Assembly: GCA_023411175.1 (NCBI GenBank)
Contig: JAEYPB010000031.1
Location: 1-45,577, forward strand
DNA: 45,577 bases
Direction of reading: 5' to 3'
Origin: Bacillota bacterium
GTDB lineage: Bacteria; Bacillota; Clostridia; Christensenellales; Aristaeellaceae
Below, piece by piece: positions 15,897-24,747 of this stretch; position 1 is the first letter of the stretch, and each line of letters starts with the position of its first letter. Both the position numbers and the translations under genes were made by a program. The notes below the pieces were generated by a model. That model had not been told where the DNA came from. It saw nothing but the letters and a program-made list of their open reading frames with translations, and searched no databases.

Positions 15897-16670
15897 ATGA
15901 TCTCTCGCAAGTCCGTGATCACTTTCGGCATGGTCGCGATCCCGATCGCGATGTACACGGCGACGCAGGACAACGACATCCACTTCAATCAACTGCACAA
16001 AGAGGACAATAGCCGCATCCGTTACAAAAAGACCTGTGCGCACTGCGGCAAGGAGATTTCGGCGGAGGACATCGTCAAGGGCTTCGAGTACGACAAGGAT
16101 CAGTACGTCGTCGTGACCGAGGAGGAGATCGAAAAAATCAAAACGGAAAAGGAAAAATCCATCCAGATCCTGCATTTCGCGCAGCTCAACCAGATCTCGC
16201 CCGTCTACTACGACAAGACCTACCAGGCCGCGCCTGAGGCGGGCGGCGAGAAGCCCTTTGAGCTGCTCCGCGCCGCGCTGATGGCGGAGCAGAAAATCGC
16301 GATCGGAAAGACCGTCATGGGCACCAAGGATACGCTGATGGCGATCATTCCACGGGAAGACGGGATTCTCATCTCCACAATGCTCTACGCCGATGAAATC
16401 AAGGAGCTTCAAAAGCGCTATGACAGGCCCTCCGTCGCCGAGGCGGAACTGAGCATGGCGAAAATGCTGATCAACTCAATGGACACGCCGTTTGACCCCT
16501 CGAAGTACAAGGACGAATACCAGGTGAAGCTCCGCGCGCTGATTGAAACCAAGATCTCCGGCAAGGAAGTCGTCGCCACGGAAGCCCCCGCCCCGGGCAA
16601 GGTCATCAACCTCATGGAGGCGCTCAAAGCCAGCGTAGAAAAAGCGCAGCGCGAAAAGCAGCCCGCATAA
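15897..16670 (+). CDS. ku: Ku DNA end-binding protein (NHEJ)
   Basis: 257 residues of the bacterial Ku family, which forms a homodimeric ring on double-strand DNA ends and recruits LigD. Recognisable are the start RKSVITFGMVAIPI, the HKEDNSRIRYKK segment, a CAHCGKE element, DIVKGFEYDKDQYV, and the YADEI / ELSMAKMLI segments; the C-terminal tail is Lys/Glu-rich. ATG at 15897 has GGAGG 10 nt upstream. ligD begins 6 nt after the stop, so the two are one operon. The length is normal for bacterial Ku. Confidence 0.95.
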   Translation: MISRKSVITFGMVAIPIAMYTATQDNDIHFNQLHKEDNSRIRYKKTCAHCGKEISAEDIVKGFEYDKDQYVVVTEEEIEKIKTEKEKSIQILHFAQLNQISPVYYDKTYQAAPEAGGEKPFELLRAALMAEQKIAIGKTVMGTKDTLMAIIPREDGILISTMLYADEIKELQKRYDRPSVAEAELSMAKMLINSMDTPFDPSKYKDEYQVKLRALIETKISGKEVVATEAPAPGKVINLMEALKASVEKAQREKQPA

Positions 16671-16676
16671 CGAACC

Positions 16677-19115
16677 ATGCCTAAAAAGCTCGACGAGTAC
16701 AATCAAAAAAGGGACTTTCAAAGAACCGAGGAGCCAGAAGGCGGCGAGGCGCAGCCGCAAAGTCTCCTCCGGTTTGTCGTTCAGCACCACATGGCCCGCC
16801 GGGAGCATTACGACTTCCGGCTGGAATGGGAAGGTGTGCTCATAAGCTGGGCGGTGCCGAAGGGGCCGTCCTACGACCCCCGCGACAAGCGGCTCGCCGT
16901 CAAAGTGGAGGATCATCCGCTGGACTACCGGAACTTTGAGGGCACCATCCCCAAGGGGGAATACGGGGGCGGCGTGGTTCTGATCTGGGACGAGGGCCAC
17001 TGGGAACCCCAGGCGGATGTGAACGAGGGGCTACGGCAGGGTTCCATCAAATTCACCTTGGCGGGCAGAAGGCTCAAGGGCAAGTGGGCGCTGGTCCGAA
17101 TGAAGGCGAAAGAGGGCGAAACGAAGGAAAACTGGCTGCTGCTCAAGGAAAAAGACGGGTACGCCCGGGATGAAAACGGGATTTTGGAGCTCAGCACCAG
17201 CGTCCGCACCGGGCGCACCATTTTGGAAATCGAAAGCGGCGAGGGAGAGAAGTTCACCAAAAACCCCATGAATCGGGCCGATGCGCAGCTTGCCAGGCTC
17301 GCCGGCGCGGTTCCAGAGGGCGACGATTGGCTGTTCGAGGTGAAATACGACGGCTACAGGATTCTCGCGTTTATTGAAGGCAATATTGCACGGCTCGTCA
17401 CCCGCGGCGGCAACGACTACACGGACCGGTTCCCGACCGTCGCCGATGCGCTCGCCGGCTGGGCGGATGGGCGCGCAATGGTCCTAGACGGCGAAATGGT
17501 GGTCACCGACGCCGAAGGAAGGCCGGATTTTCAGGCACTGCAGCGTTCCATGCAAAGCCCGGAGGGCGTGCGCCCCGTATACATGATTTTTGACCTGCTG
17601 GCGCTGAGCGGCGAAGATTTGCGCGGCCTCGCTTTGGTTCGGCGGAAGGAGAGCCTGGAGGCGCTGCTTCAGGGCGCCCCGGAGAACCTCCAATATAGCG
17701 CGCATGTAAGGGGAAACGGGGCGGCCTGCTTTTCGGCGGCTTGCGGCGCGAGCCTGGAGGGAATCGTGGGCAAGAGGGCCGATTCCATCTATAGCGGCAC
17801 GAGAAACGGAGACTGGATCAAGTTGAAATGCGGAAAAAGACAGGAATTCGTCATCGGGGGGTATACGACTTCCGATATACGGGCAAGCGGGGTCAGTTCG
17901 CTGCTCGTTGGCTTCTACGTGGGCGAGGCGCTCATCTATGCCGGGCGCGCAGGCACCGGCCTGAGCGAAAACGACCGAAAATCGCTCGAAGCCGCGTTCG
18001 CGAGGCTGGAGCGGCAGGACTCCCCCTTCAAGCCCGTGCCGAAGCCCAGACCAAACGAAAGCGTCACGTGGCTAAAGCCGGAGATGGTCGCATTCGTCCA
18101 GTTCGCCGAATGGACCGGTGACAACCTGCTGAGGCAGGCGAGCTTCAAGGGCGTCAGTACGGACAGGGACCCCAAATCGGTCAGAAAAGAAACCGCGGAG
18201 GATGAAGGGCGCGCCTGCTCCGGGGTTGAAGAGGAGAAGCCGATGAAGGCAAAAGACACAGGTGTCGTCATCGAGGGGGTCGCCATCACAAGCCCCGGCA
18301 AGGTGATCTTCGAAGACCCCGTCGTCACGAAGGAGGATGTGATCCGGTACTACGCCCAAATAGCCCCGCGCATGCTGCCGTATGTGGCGCGCAGGGTCTT
18401 GAGCATCGTGCGCTGCCCCAAGGGCGTATCCCAGTCCTGCTTCTTTAAAAAGCACCCCGGGCCGGGCAGCAAGGGGATCGTCACCATACCGGTTCCCACG
18501 GCAGACGGTGAAATTGAAGAGTACTTCTACATCGAGAACGCAACCGGGCTGATCTCCGAAGCCCAGATGGGCACCCTGGAATTCCACATCTGGGGAAGCC
18601 GCGTGGAGGCGCTGGAAAAGCCCGACATGATGGTTTTCGACCTGGACCCGGACGAGGGAATGGACCTTGCCACGGTGCGCCAGGGCGTCCGGGACCTCAA
18701 GGGCGTTCTGGACGAGCTGTCGCTTACATCGTATCTTAAGACCAGCGGCGGCAAGGGGTACCATGTCGTCGTCCCGCTTACGCCCGCCGCCTCGTGGGAC
18801 GCGTTTCATGACTTCGCGAGGCGCGTTGCCGAGGTGATGGAACAGAAGTGGCCCGACCACTACACCAGCAATGTCCGGAAGGCGAACCGAAAAAACAAAA
18901 TCTTCATCGATTGGATCCGGAACGGCCGGGGCGCCACGAGCATCGCGCCGTATTCCATCCGGGCAAGGAAAGGGGCGCGGGTATCCATGCCCATATCATG
19001 GAGCGAGCTTGACGCCGTCGCGCCCGATGGCGTCTCGATGGCGGACGCGCTCTCCCGGATTCACGACAAAGACCCCTGGGTTGGGTTTTCAGAGAACCAT
19101 CAATTGCTGAAGTAG
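16677..19115 (+). CDS. ligD: Multifunctional DNA ligase D (phosphoesterase-ligase-polymerase)
   Basis: 812 residues in three domains. ~1-165: 3'-phosphoesterase with HYDFR and EDHPLDY metal-site residues. ~190-500: ATP-dependent ligase with adenylated Lys223 in EVKYDGYR, DGEMVV, and an OB-fold ending LRQASF. ~523-812: primase-polymerase with FDLDPDEG and FIDWIRN carboxylates and SGGKGYH. The order matches Pseudomonas-type LigD. It trims, fills and seals breaks held by Ku. ATG at 16677 has no clear ribosome-binding site and probably depends on coupling with ku. Inside, at the ligase-polymerase linker, GAGGAG (18231-18236) precedes an in-frame ATG (18243) at 6 nt, which could produce the polymerase domain alone. 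Confidence 0.95.
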   Translation: MPKKLDEYNQKRDFQRTEEPEGGEAQPQSLLRFVVQHHMARREHYDFRLEWEGVLISWAVPKGPSYDPRDKRLAVKVEDHPLDYRNFEGTIPKGEYGGGVVLIWDEGHWEPQADVNEGLRQGSIKFTLAGRRLKGKWALVRMKAKEGETKENWLLLKEKDGYARDENGILELSTSVRTGRTILEIESGEGEKFTKNPMNRADAQLARLAGAVPEGDDWLFEVKYDGYRILAFIEGNIARLVTRGGNDYTDRFPTVADALAGWADGRAMVLDGEMVVTDAEGRPDFQALQRSMQSPEGVRPVYMIFDLLALSGEDLRGLALVRRKESLEALLQGAPENLQYSAHVRGNGAACFSAACGASLEGIVGKRADSIYSGTRNGDWIKLKCGKRQEFVIGGYTTSDIRASGVSSLLVGFYVGEALIYAGRAGTGLSENDRKSLEAAFARLERQDSPFKPVPKPRPNESVTWLKPEMVAFVQFAEWTGDNLLRQASFKGVSTDRDPKSVRKETAEDEGRACSGVEEEKPMKAKDTGVVIEGVAITSPGKVIFEDPVVTKEDVIRYYAQIAPRMLPYVARRVLSIVRCPKGVSQSCFFKKHPGPGSKGIVTIPVPTADGEIEEYFYIENATGLISEAQMGTLEFHIWGSRVEALEKPDMMVFDLDPDEGMDLATVRQGVRDLKGVLDELSLTSYLKTSGGKGYHVVVPLTPAASWDAFHDFARRVAEVMEQKWPDHYTSNVRKANRKNKIFIDWIRNGRGATSIAPYSIRARKGARVSMPISWSELDAVAPDGVSMADALSRIHDKDPWVGFSENHQLLK

Positions 19116-19133
19116 CGGCGAGAATAAGGAACG

Positions 19134-19158
19134 CCCCGGAAACATCAAGTTTCCGGGG
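19134..19158. terminator. Hairpin between ligD and tRNA-Ser
   Basis: Perfect 10-bp stem CCCCGGAAAC / GTTTCCGGGG with a 5-nt loop, 18 nt after ligD and directly after the tRNA-Ser 3' end. It can serve both converging transcripts. There is no long T-run on either side. Confidence 0.65.
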
Positions 19159-19161
19159 CTG

Positions 19162-19254
19162 TGGCGGAGGAGGAGGGATTCGAACCCTCGAGACGCTTTT
19201 GACGCCTACGCGATTTCCAGTCGCGCGCCCTCGACCAAGCTAGGCGACTCCTCC
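19162..19254 (-). tRNA. tRNA-Ser (anticodon GGA)
   Basis: A 93-nt class II tRNA with encoded CCA. Acceptor GGAGGAG pairs with CTCCTCC; anticodon stem CGCGA/TCGCG with loop CTGGAAA, giving anticodon GGA (Ser UCC/UCU). A long variable arm (GGCGTC-AAAA-GCGTC) and T-arm GAGGGTTCGAATCCCTC complete it. Confidence 0.96.
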
Positions 19255-19359
19255 ACGGGCTATGAAATTTTCGGACCGGTACCGTCTGGAACCGCCGGTC
19301 GACCGCAGCTGAGAACCCAAAACCGACAATTTGGGGCTTCCGCGCCGTCAACAGACGAT

Positions 19360-19388
19360 ATTATAGCACGATGCGCGCACGAACGCAA
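19360..19388 (-). promoter_or_regulatory. Promoter of tRNA-Ser
   Basis: Minus strand TTGCGT (19383-19388), 17 bp, TATAAT (19360-19365), giving an approximately 100-nt leader before the mature tRNA. Nothing else is recognised between 19389 and 19571. Confidence 0.6.
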
Positions 19389-19571
19389 TGCTTGAATTGA
19401 AAAATCAACGATTTTTCTGTCAAAACGTTCGCCGGCCCGGTGCAATCAAGGAAGCAACGGGGGCCGCGCGCAAAATGGCGGGAGGTACTGGCGGCACTAC
19501 CCTGTTCCCGCCGTGAATCGCAGATCCACAGGACTTGCTTTCCTGTCAAAAGACGTAGTGTTTTGAAAGTC

Positions 19572-19602
19572 TGAGGCCCGCGGCGCAAAGCCGCGGGCCT
19601 CA
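19572..19602 (-). terminator. Terminator of ileS
   Basis: Perfect 13-bp stem (TGAGGCCCGCGGC with its complement) and 5-nt loop, 12 nt after the ileS stop. Only a short T-rich stretch follows on the minus strand. Confidence 0.8.
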
Positions 19603-19614
19603 GTAGCGATGGAT

Positions 19615-22600
19615 TTACAGAACCTTGCGGATGCCGATCTCGGCGGGTTCCCCGTTGATCGACCACTCGCGCACAAAACCCTCGGGCTTCGCGATGGTCA
19701 GTTCGTCCGCCAGCGCCGCCCGCAGGATTTCATCCCTGCCGCGGGACACCACGGCCGCGAGTCGGTCGGCGGTCGAAATCGTCACCAGAATGTGGTCCGT
19801 CACCTCGAAGCCGGCCTCCTTGCGCATTGTCTGCAGCTTCGAGATCACTTCGCGCACGAATCCCTCCTCGATGAGTTCCTCGGTCAGGTTGGTGTCAAGC
19901 ACCACGGTGACGCCGCCATCCATTTCGGCCACGAAGCCCGGCTTCTGCATGGGCTCGGTGAGGACGTCCGCCGCTTCAAGCGTCACATCGGTTCCGTCCA
20001 CGGCGAACTTCAGCGCGCCGCCGGTGGCGAAGGTGTCCACCACGTCGTTTCCATCCATTTCGAGCAGCGCCTTGCCGATGGCGCCCACCAGCTTGCCGTA
20101 TTTCGGGCCCACGGTGCGCAGCTGGGGTTTGATTTTGTAGGTGGTGAAGGCGCGGGCGTCTTCCACAAAGGCGACTTCCTTCACGTTGAGCTCGTCGGCC
20201 ACCAGGTCGGTCATTCCTTCCGACAACTGCGCGCCCTTGACATAGAGGGTCTTCGCGGTCTGCCGGGTCTTCATGTTGGCGGTGGCGCGGCAGGCGCGGC
20301 CCAGCTGCACGACGGAGATGACCTTCTCCATCTCCTCTTCCAGCGCCGCGTCCACCAGAGACATGTCGGCGACCGGGTAATCGGTCAGGTGCACGCTCAG
20401 CTTCGCGCCGGGCAGGCGGGCGCAGAGGTTCTGGTAGATGCTCTCCGCCATGAAGGGCGTGTAGGGCGCGATGAGGCCTGTAAGGGTCACGAGCACGGTA
20501 TAGAGTGTCTCGAAGGCGGCCAGCTTGTCGCCTTCAAGCCCTTTGCCCCAGAAGCGCTCGCGGCAGCGCCTGACGTACCAGTTGCTCAGTTCGTCCACGA
20601 ACGCCGAGATGGCGCGGGCGGTCTCGGTGACCTTGTAGTCCGCGAGGCCCTTGTCCACGAAGTCCACCAGCGTATTGAGCCGGGACAGCACCCACTTGTC
20701 CATCAGCGAGAAATCCCCGGGGGCGGCCTTTTTCGCCGGGTCGTAGCCGTCGATGGAGGCGTAGAGCGTGAAGAAGGCGTAGGTGTTCCACAGGGTGCCC
20801 ATGAACTTGCGCTGCACTTCGCTGACCATGTCGCCGGAGAAACGGCTGGGCAGCCACGGCGCGCCCGCGGCGTAGAAGTACCAGCGCACCGCGTCGGCGC
20901 CCTGCTTGTTCAGCACCTCCCACGGGTCCACCACGTTGCCCTTGTGCTTTGACATCTTGACGCCGTCCTTGTCCTGCACGTGGCCGAGGACGAGGCAGTT
21001 CTCAAAGGGCGAGCGGCCAAAGACGAGCGTGCCGATGGCGAGGAGCGTGTAGAACCAGCCGCGGGTCTGGTCGATGGCCTCGGAGATGAAACCCGCCGGG
21101 AAGTTCTTTTCGAACATCTCCTTGTTCTCAAAGGGGTAGTGCCACTGGGCGAAGGGCATGGAGCCGGAATCGTACCAGCAGTCGATGACCTCCGGGGTTC
21201 TGTGCATCTCGCCGCCGCACTTTTCGCAGCGGATGGTGACCTGGTCGATATAGGGGCGGTGCAGCTCGATGTCCGCCGGCACGTCCTTGCCGAGGCGGCG
21301 CAGCTCCTCGATGGAGCCGATCACGTGGATATGGCCGCAGCCGCACACCCACACCGGCAGCGGTGTGCCCCAGTAGCGCTCGCGGGACAGGCCCCAGTCC
21401 AGCACGTTGTCGATGAAGTTGCCCATCCGGCCGTCCTTGATGTTTTCCGGCATCCAGTTGACGGACTGGTTCGAAGCCTGCAACTGTTCCTTGACGGCGG
21501 TCATCCGGATGAACCAGGTGGAGCGCGCGTAGTAGATGAGGGGCGTATCGCAGCGCCAGCAGAAGGGGTAGTTGTGCAGGTGCGGCTCCGCCTTGAGAAG
21601 GAGCCCGCTCTCCTTCAGCGCCTCGATGATGGGCGCGTCCGCCTGCTTGACGGTCAGCCCGGCCCAGGGGGTGCGGGGATCCATCACGCCGCGGGCGTCC
21701 ACCAGTTGTACGAAGGGCAGGTCGTTCGCGCGGCCGACGCGGGCGTCGTCCTCGCCAAAGGCGGGGGCGATGTGGACAATGCCGGTGCCGTCGGTCAGCG
21801 TGACGTAGTCGTCCGCCACCACGCGCCAGGCGGGCTTGTCGGCGATTTCGCGCACAAAGCCAAACAGCGGCTCGTATTCGAGGCCGACCAGGTCCTGCCC
21901 CTTCATGGCCTCGAGAACCTCGACGTCCTCCCCCACCACCTGCGGGACGAGCGCCTTGGCCATGATCGCAGTTTCGCCATGGTGGCGGAACTTCACATAG
22001 TCGTGGTCGGGGCCGACGCACAGCGCCACGTTGGACGGCAGCGTCCAGGGTGTGGTGGTCCATGCGTAGAGGAAGGTGTTCGCCTCGCCCTTCACCGGGA
22101 AGCGCACGAAGGCGGTCATGTCGGTGACTTCGCTGTAGCCCTGGGAGACCTCGTGGCTGGACAGCGCCGTGCCGCAGCGGGGGCAGTAGGGCACCACCTT
22201 GTGACCCTTGTACAGAAGGCCCTTTTCCGCCACCTGCTTGAGTGACCACCACACCGATTCGATGTAGTTGTTGTCATAAGTGATGTAGGGATTGTCCATG
22301 TCCGCCCAGAAGCCCACGCGGTCGGACATGAGCTCCCACTCGGCCTTGTACTTCCAGACCGACTGCTTGCACGCCTTGATGAACGGCTCGATGCCGTACT
22401 TTTCGATCTGCTCCTTGCCGTCCAGGCCCAGCGTGCGCTCGACCTCCAGCTCCACCGGCAGGCCGTGGGTATCCCAGCCCGCCTTGCGCAGCACGTTCTT
22501 GCCCTTCATCCATTGATAGCGCGGGATGAGGTCCTTCAGCGCGCGGGTCTCAATGTGGCCGATGTGCGGTTTGCCGTTGGCGGTCGGCGGGCCGTCGTAG

Positions 22601-22728
22601 AACGCGAAGGCCTCGCAGCCCTCCCGCATCTTCACGGACTGGCCGAAGATGTCGTTCTCCTTCCAGAATTTGAGCACCTCGGCCTCGCGGCCGACAAAGT
22701 CCAGCGTGGTAGGCGCCTTTTCAAACAT
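19615..22728 (-). CDS. ileS: Isoleucyl-tRNA synthetase, type 2
   Basis: 1037 residues; charges tRNA-Ile with isoleucine and edits misactivated valine. The class I signatures are GKPHIGHIETRALKD (HIGH) near the N-terminus and KMSKHKGN. WTTTPWTLPSN marks the editing domain. The PYCPRCGTALSSHEVSQGY segment, the length above 1000 residues and the C-terminal extension are features of the eukaryote-like type 2 enzymes rather than the ~920-residue type 1 enzymes. Type 2 enzymes are generally insensitive to mupirocin. ATG at 22728 has GGAGGGG 5 nt upstream; longer frames would run into the T-box. Expression is controlled by the T-box leader upstream. Confidence 0.96.
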   Translation of the reverse strand: MFEKAPTTLDFVGREAEVLKFWKENDIFGQSVKMREGCEAFAFYDGPPTANGKPHIGHIETRALKDLIPRYQWMKGKNVLRKAGWDTHGLPVELEVERTLGLDGKEQIEKYGIEPFIKACKQSVWKYKAEWELMSDRVGFWADMDNPYITYDNNYIESVWWSLKQVAEKGLLYKGHKVVPYCPRCGTALSSHEVSQGYSEVTDMTAFVRFPVKGEANTFLYAWTTTPWTLPSNVALCVGPDHDYVKFRHHGETAIMAKALVPQVVGEDVEVLEAMKGQDLVGLEYEPLFGFVREIADKPAWRVVADDYVTLTDGTGIVHIAPAFGEDDARVGRANDLPFVQLVDARGVMDPRTPWAGLTVKQADAPIIEALKESGLLLKAEPHLHNYPFCWRCDTPLIYYARSTWFIRMTAVKEQLQASNQSVNWMPENIKDGRMGNFIDNVLDWGLSRERYWGTPLPVWVCGCGHIHVIGSIEELRRLGKDVPADIELHRPYIDQVTIRCEKCGGEMHRTPEVIDCWYDSGSMPFAQWHYPFENKEMFEKNFPAGFISEAIDQTRGWFYTLLAIGTLVFGRSPFENCLVLGHVQDKDGVKMSKHKGNVVDPWEVLNKQGADAVRWYFYAAGAPWLPSRFSGDMVSEVQRKFMGTLWNTYAFFTLYASIDGYDPAKKAAPGDFSLMDKWVLSRLNTLVDFVDKGLADYKVTETARAISAFVDELSNWYVRRCRERFWGKGLEGDKLAAFETLYTVLVTLTGLIAPYTPFMAESIYQNLCARLPGAKLSVHLTDYPVADMSLVDAALEEEMEKVISVVQLGRACRATANMKTRQTAKTLYVKGAQLSEGMTDLVADELNVKEVAFVEDARAFTTYKIKPQLRTVGPKYGKLVGAIGKALLEMDGNDVVDTFATGGALKFAVDGTDVTLEAADVLTEPMQKPGFVAEMDGGVTVVLDTNLTEELIEEGFVREVISKLQTMRKEAGFEVTDHILVTISTADRLAAVVSRGRDEILRAALADELTIAKPEGFVREWSINGEPAEIGIRKVL

Positions 22729-22746
22729 GTCTGCCCCTCCAAAACA

Positions 22747-22996
22747 CAAAAATCCTTCGCCCAGATTGGGACGAAGGCTCGCGGTACCACCCAAATTGGC
22801 GCGTGAAGCGCCCGCTCATGGCGCACCTGCATGCGCCGCCGCTGTAACGGGCGAACCCGGCCGGGCTTACTGAAGTGTTCAGCCCGCCGCTCCGGGATGA
22901 TTCCCCATGCGCCTCGCCGTCCGGGCTTTCACCAATCCCCGGCTCGCTTTGCGGCCCGCTCGCAGGGCGCTTCCCATCATCGCGAATGAAATATGT
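22747..22996 (-). ncRNA. T-box leader of ileS (specifier AUC, Ile)
   Basis: On the minus strand, the T-box core GGGTGGTACCGCG is at 22780-22792. The competing terminator follows: stem at 22754-22777 (CCTTCGTCCC / GGGCGAAGG with a 5-nt loop) and a T-run ending at 22747. Upstream, a stem I region contains GGGGAATCATCCCGGAG, where the specifier codon reads ATC (22899-22901), for isoleucine, matching the downstream gene. Uncharged tRNA-Ile would stabilise the antiterminator and let ileS be transcribed. Confidence 0.93.
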
Positions 22997-23002
22997 GGGG
23001 CT

Positions 23003-23031
23003 ATTATAACCCATTTGATGCGCAAAGTAAA
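23003..23031 (-). promoter_or_regulatory. Promoter of the ileS T-box transcript
   Basis: Minus strand TTTACT (23026-23031), 17 bp, TATAAT (23003-23008). Confidence 0.75.
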
Positions 23032-23115
23032 CCCCGCGTCCGTTAAACCCGCCTGACCGGCGTGCAAAAATCCAAACTTAACCCGCGCCGCCCCCTCAAG
23101 GCGCAATTTTTCAGG

Positions 23116-23144
23116 TTGACAAAACCATCTGCTTTCTGTATAAT
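23116..23144 (+). promoter_or_regulatory. Consensus promoter of tRNA-Leu
   Basis: TTGACA (23116-23121), exactly 17 bp, TATAAT (23139-23144): a perfect sigma-A promoter about 30 nt before the tRNA. Confidence 0.9.
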
Positions 23145-23174
23145 ATCCTTCGTCGCCCTCATATACCCATACAC

Positions 23175-23259
23175 GCGGTTGTGGCGGAATTGGCATACGC
23201 GCACGTTTGAGGGGCGTGTTCCGAAAGGAGTACGGGTTCAAGTCCCGTCGACCGCACCA
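23175..23259 (+). tRNA. tRNA-Leu (anticodon GAG)
   Basis: 85 nt with encoded CCA. Acceptor GCGGTTG pairs with CGACCGC (one G-T). The anticodon loop TTGAGGG gives GAG (Leu CUC/CUU). A class II variable arm and T-arm ACGGGTTCAAGTCCCGT are present. Confidence 0.95.
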
Positions 23260-23261
23260 TA

Positions 23262-23291
23262 AAAAGACCCACCGATTGCGGTGGGTCTTTT
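23262..23291 (+). terminator. Terminator of tRNA-Leu
   Basis: 12-bp stem AAAAGACCCACC / GGTGGGTCTTTT with a 6-nt loop; the T-run is part of the stem. Starts 3 nt after the tRNA. Confidence 0.9.
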
Positions 23292-23399
23292 GCTATCCCT
23301 ACAAGTATCGGACGGAATACGACCGATTCCAAAGTCCTTCTCTCGCAGATTGACGCCGAGGCGCGGCGCCTGATGAAGCGGAGATATGGCGCTCAGCGG

Positions 23400-24035
23400 C
23401 TATCTTCCCTCATGGATGCTCTCCGGTTCCCCAGGAACGGTTCGCAGGGTTATAAACCCGTTTGCCATCAGGTAGATTGCGACGGCAATGGAACCGATCA
23501 TATCAAAATACCGTGCCGCCAATGTACCGGGGGCAATGGCGATCACTGTAAGCGCAACGGTGACGCAGGCATCCACAAGCGATTTCGCACGGTAAAGCTT
23601 GCTTTGCACCGCAAGTATCGCATCCGGCTTTTGAAGGTTGAGCTTGCGGTAGCGCAGCCAGAACCATGAGTTTGTCGTAACGCCCAAGAGCGCAAAGACA
23701 AGACCCGGAATGACATTCCCTTTCTCTGTATGATTGGAAAACAGCGCGATAAACAGCATGGCCACGCCAGACAGGCACATGGCAGCGCCGACGCATGAAT
23801 TCGCGGTCTTCTCCAACTTTTTCTTACGTTCGGTATCCGGTTCCTCGCTTTTATGGAGAAGGCGGAACACGATCCAAGAAACGACAATCGCCGCCAGTTC
23901 CGCTGTGCGCCGGATAAAGTCCGCGATCTGCGTGGAGGATCGCCCAAGAAAAAGACCTGCTCCCACGACGATGGGGCCGGGCGAACTCAGCACGACGGAA
24001 GTGAGAAGCGTTCGCTCTCCCGCTTCGCGTTTCAT
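23400..24035 (-). CDS. CDF-like (cation transporter-like) membrane protein
   Basis: 211 residues with about six hydrophobic segments. The second half (GVTTNSWFWLRYRKL, AILAVQSKLYRAKSLVDACVTVAL) has the layout of cation diffusion facilitator membrane domains. However, the HxxxD/DxxxD metal-binding pairs expected in helices 2 and 5 are not present (RRTAEL and AKSLVDACVTV instead), and there is no cytoplasmic C-terminal domain. Transport of a metal is therefore doubtful. Its ATG overlaps the stop of the upstream kinase-like gene as ATGA, so it is the last gene of a MarR-led operon. Family resemblance is moderate. Confidence 0.6.
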   Translation of the reverse strand: MKREAGERTLLTSVVLSSPGPIVVGAGLFLGRSSTQIADFIRRTAELAAIVVSWIVFRLLHKSEEPDTERKKKLEKTANSCVGAAMCLSGVAMLFIALFSNHTEKGNVIPGLVFALLGVTTNSWFWLRYRKLNLQKPDAILAVQSKLYRAKSLVDACVTVALTVIAIAPGTLAARYFDMIGSIAVAIYLMANGFITLRTVPGEPESIHEGR

Positions 24036-24745
24036 CCCGTCACCCCCCAAAAATGCGTCAGCGGAATCAGGACTGCCGCCGCCGCGAAAGGGCAGGTTAA
24101 GGTATCCATGCCGTTTCTCGTATAAAGCTCCACAACCGCGCATGCCGCCGCAGTGATCGCTGAAATCGGGACATATCCGTACCACGGCATCGGGCGATTG
24201 GCAATCAGAACGGCGATTACCGTCAAAAACGACACCACATACATTGCTAGCGTTCCCTCAAGGCTTTTTCGCCCCTCAACCAGTCGCCCCTCGATGACGT
24301 GTCGTCCAAAGCGTTTTCCGACCAATGCTGCCGCCGCATCGCCCAGCCCCCAGGCCAGTACCGACGCGACCACCAGATGCTTCTCTCCCAGCCATCCCCA
24401 GCAGACGCAGATCAGCGCCGTGAACATGACAAAAACAACAAGCAAGCTGCTTTTGATCTCTCCGCGCTTGCGCTCAACGAGCAGTTCCGAATAGCCCGGT
24501 ATGTGCTCGATGAGCGTGAGAATCGGGAATACAATCGTGGCGAACGCGAGGGAGGCGACGGCGGATTCCTGCCACGTCGGAAAGCAGTAGATTAATACGA
24601 AGATCGATCCCAGGAGAATGATGTGCAAGATTTTGCGAAAGACCTCCTTCGGCATCGTGACATACCGGCGCAAAACTAGAGCCACCGAAGCGCAGAGCAC
24701 AAAATAGCCAAGCAAAAGTCCAAATCTCGCAAGAAATCCAAACAC
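24032..24745 (-). CDS. Dolichol/phytol kinase-like (CTP-type) membrane protein
   Basis: 237 residues, mostly hydrophobic (about seven segments). The GLGDAAAALVGKRFG, EGRKSLEGTLAMY and ELYTRNGMDTLTCP motifs belong to the SEC59/CdsA-like family, which transfers a phosphate or cytidylyl group from CTP to lipid alcohols at the membrane. The start is GTG at 24745, 2 nt after the MarR stop; the stop overlaps the CDF-like gene by 4 nt. The exact lipid substrate cannot be told; many bacterial members are annotated as phosphatidate cytidylyltransferase without proof. The tight operon suggests envelope lipid metabolism under MarR control. Confidence 0.72.
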   Translation of the reverse strand: MFGFLARFGLLLGYFVLCASVALVLRRYVTMPKEVFRKILHIILLGSIFVLIYCFPTWQESAVASLAFATIVFPILTLIEHIPGYSELLVERKRGEIKSSLLVVFVMFTALICVCWGWLGEKHLVVASVLAWGLGDAAAALVGKRFGRHVIEGRLVEGRKSLEGTLAMYVVSFLTVIAVLIANRPMPWYGYVPISAITAAACAVVELYTRNGMDTLTCPFAAAAVLIPLTHFWGVTG

Positions 24746-24747
24746 GA

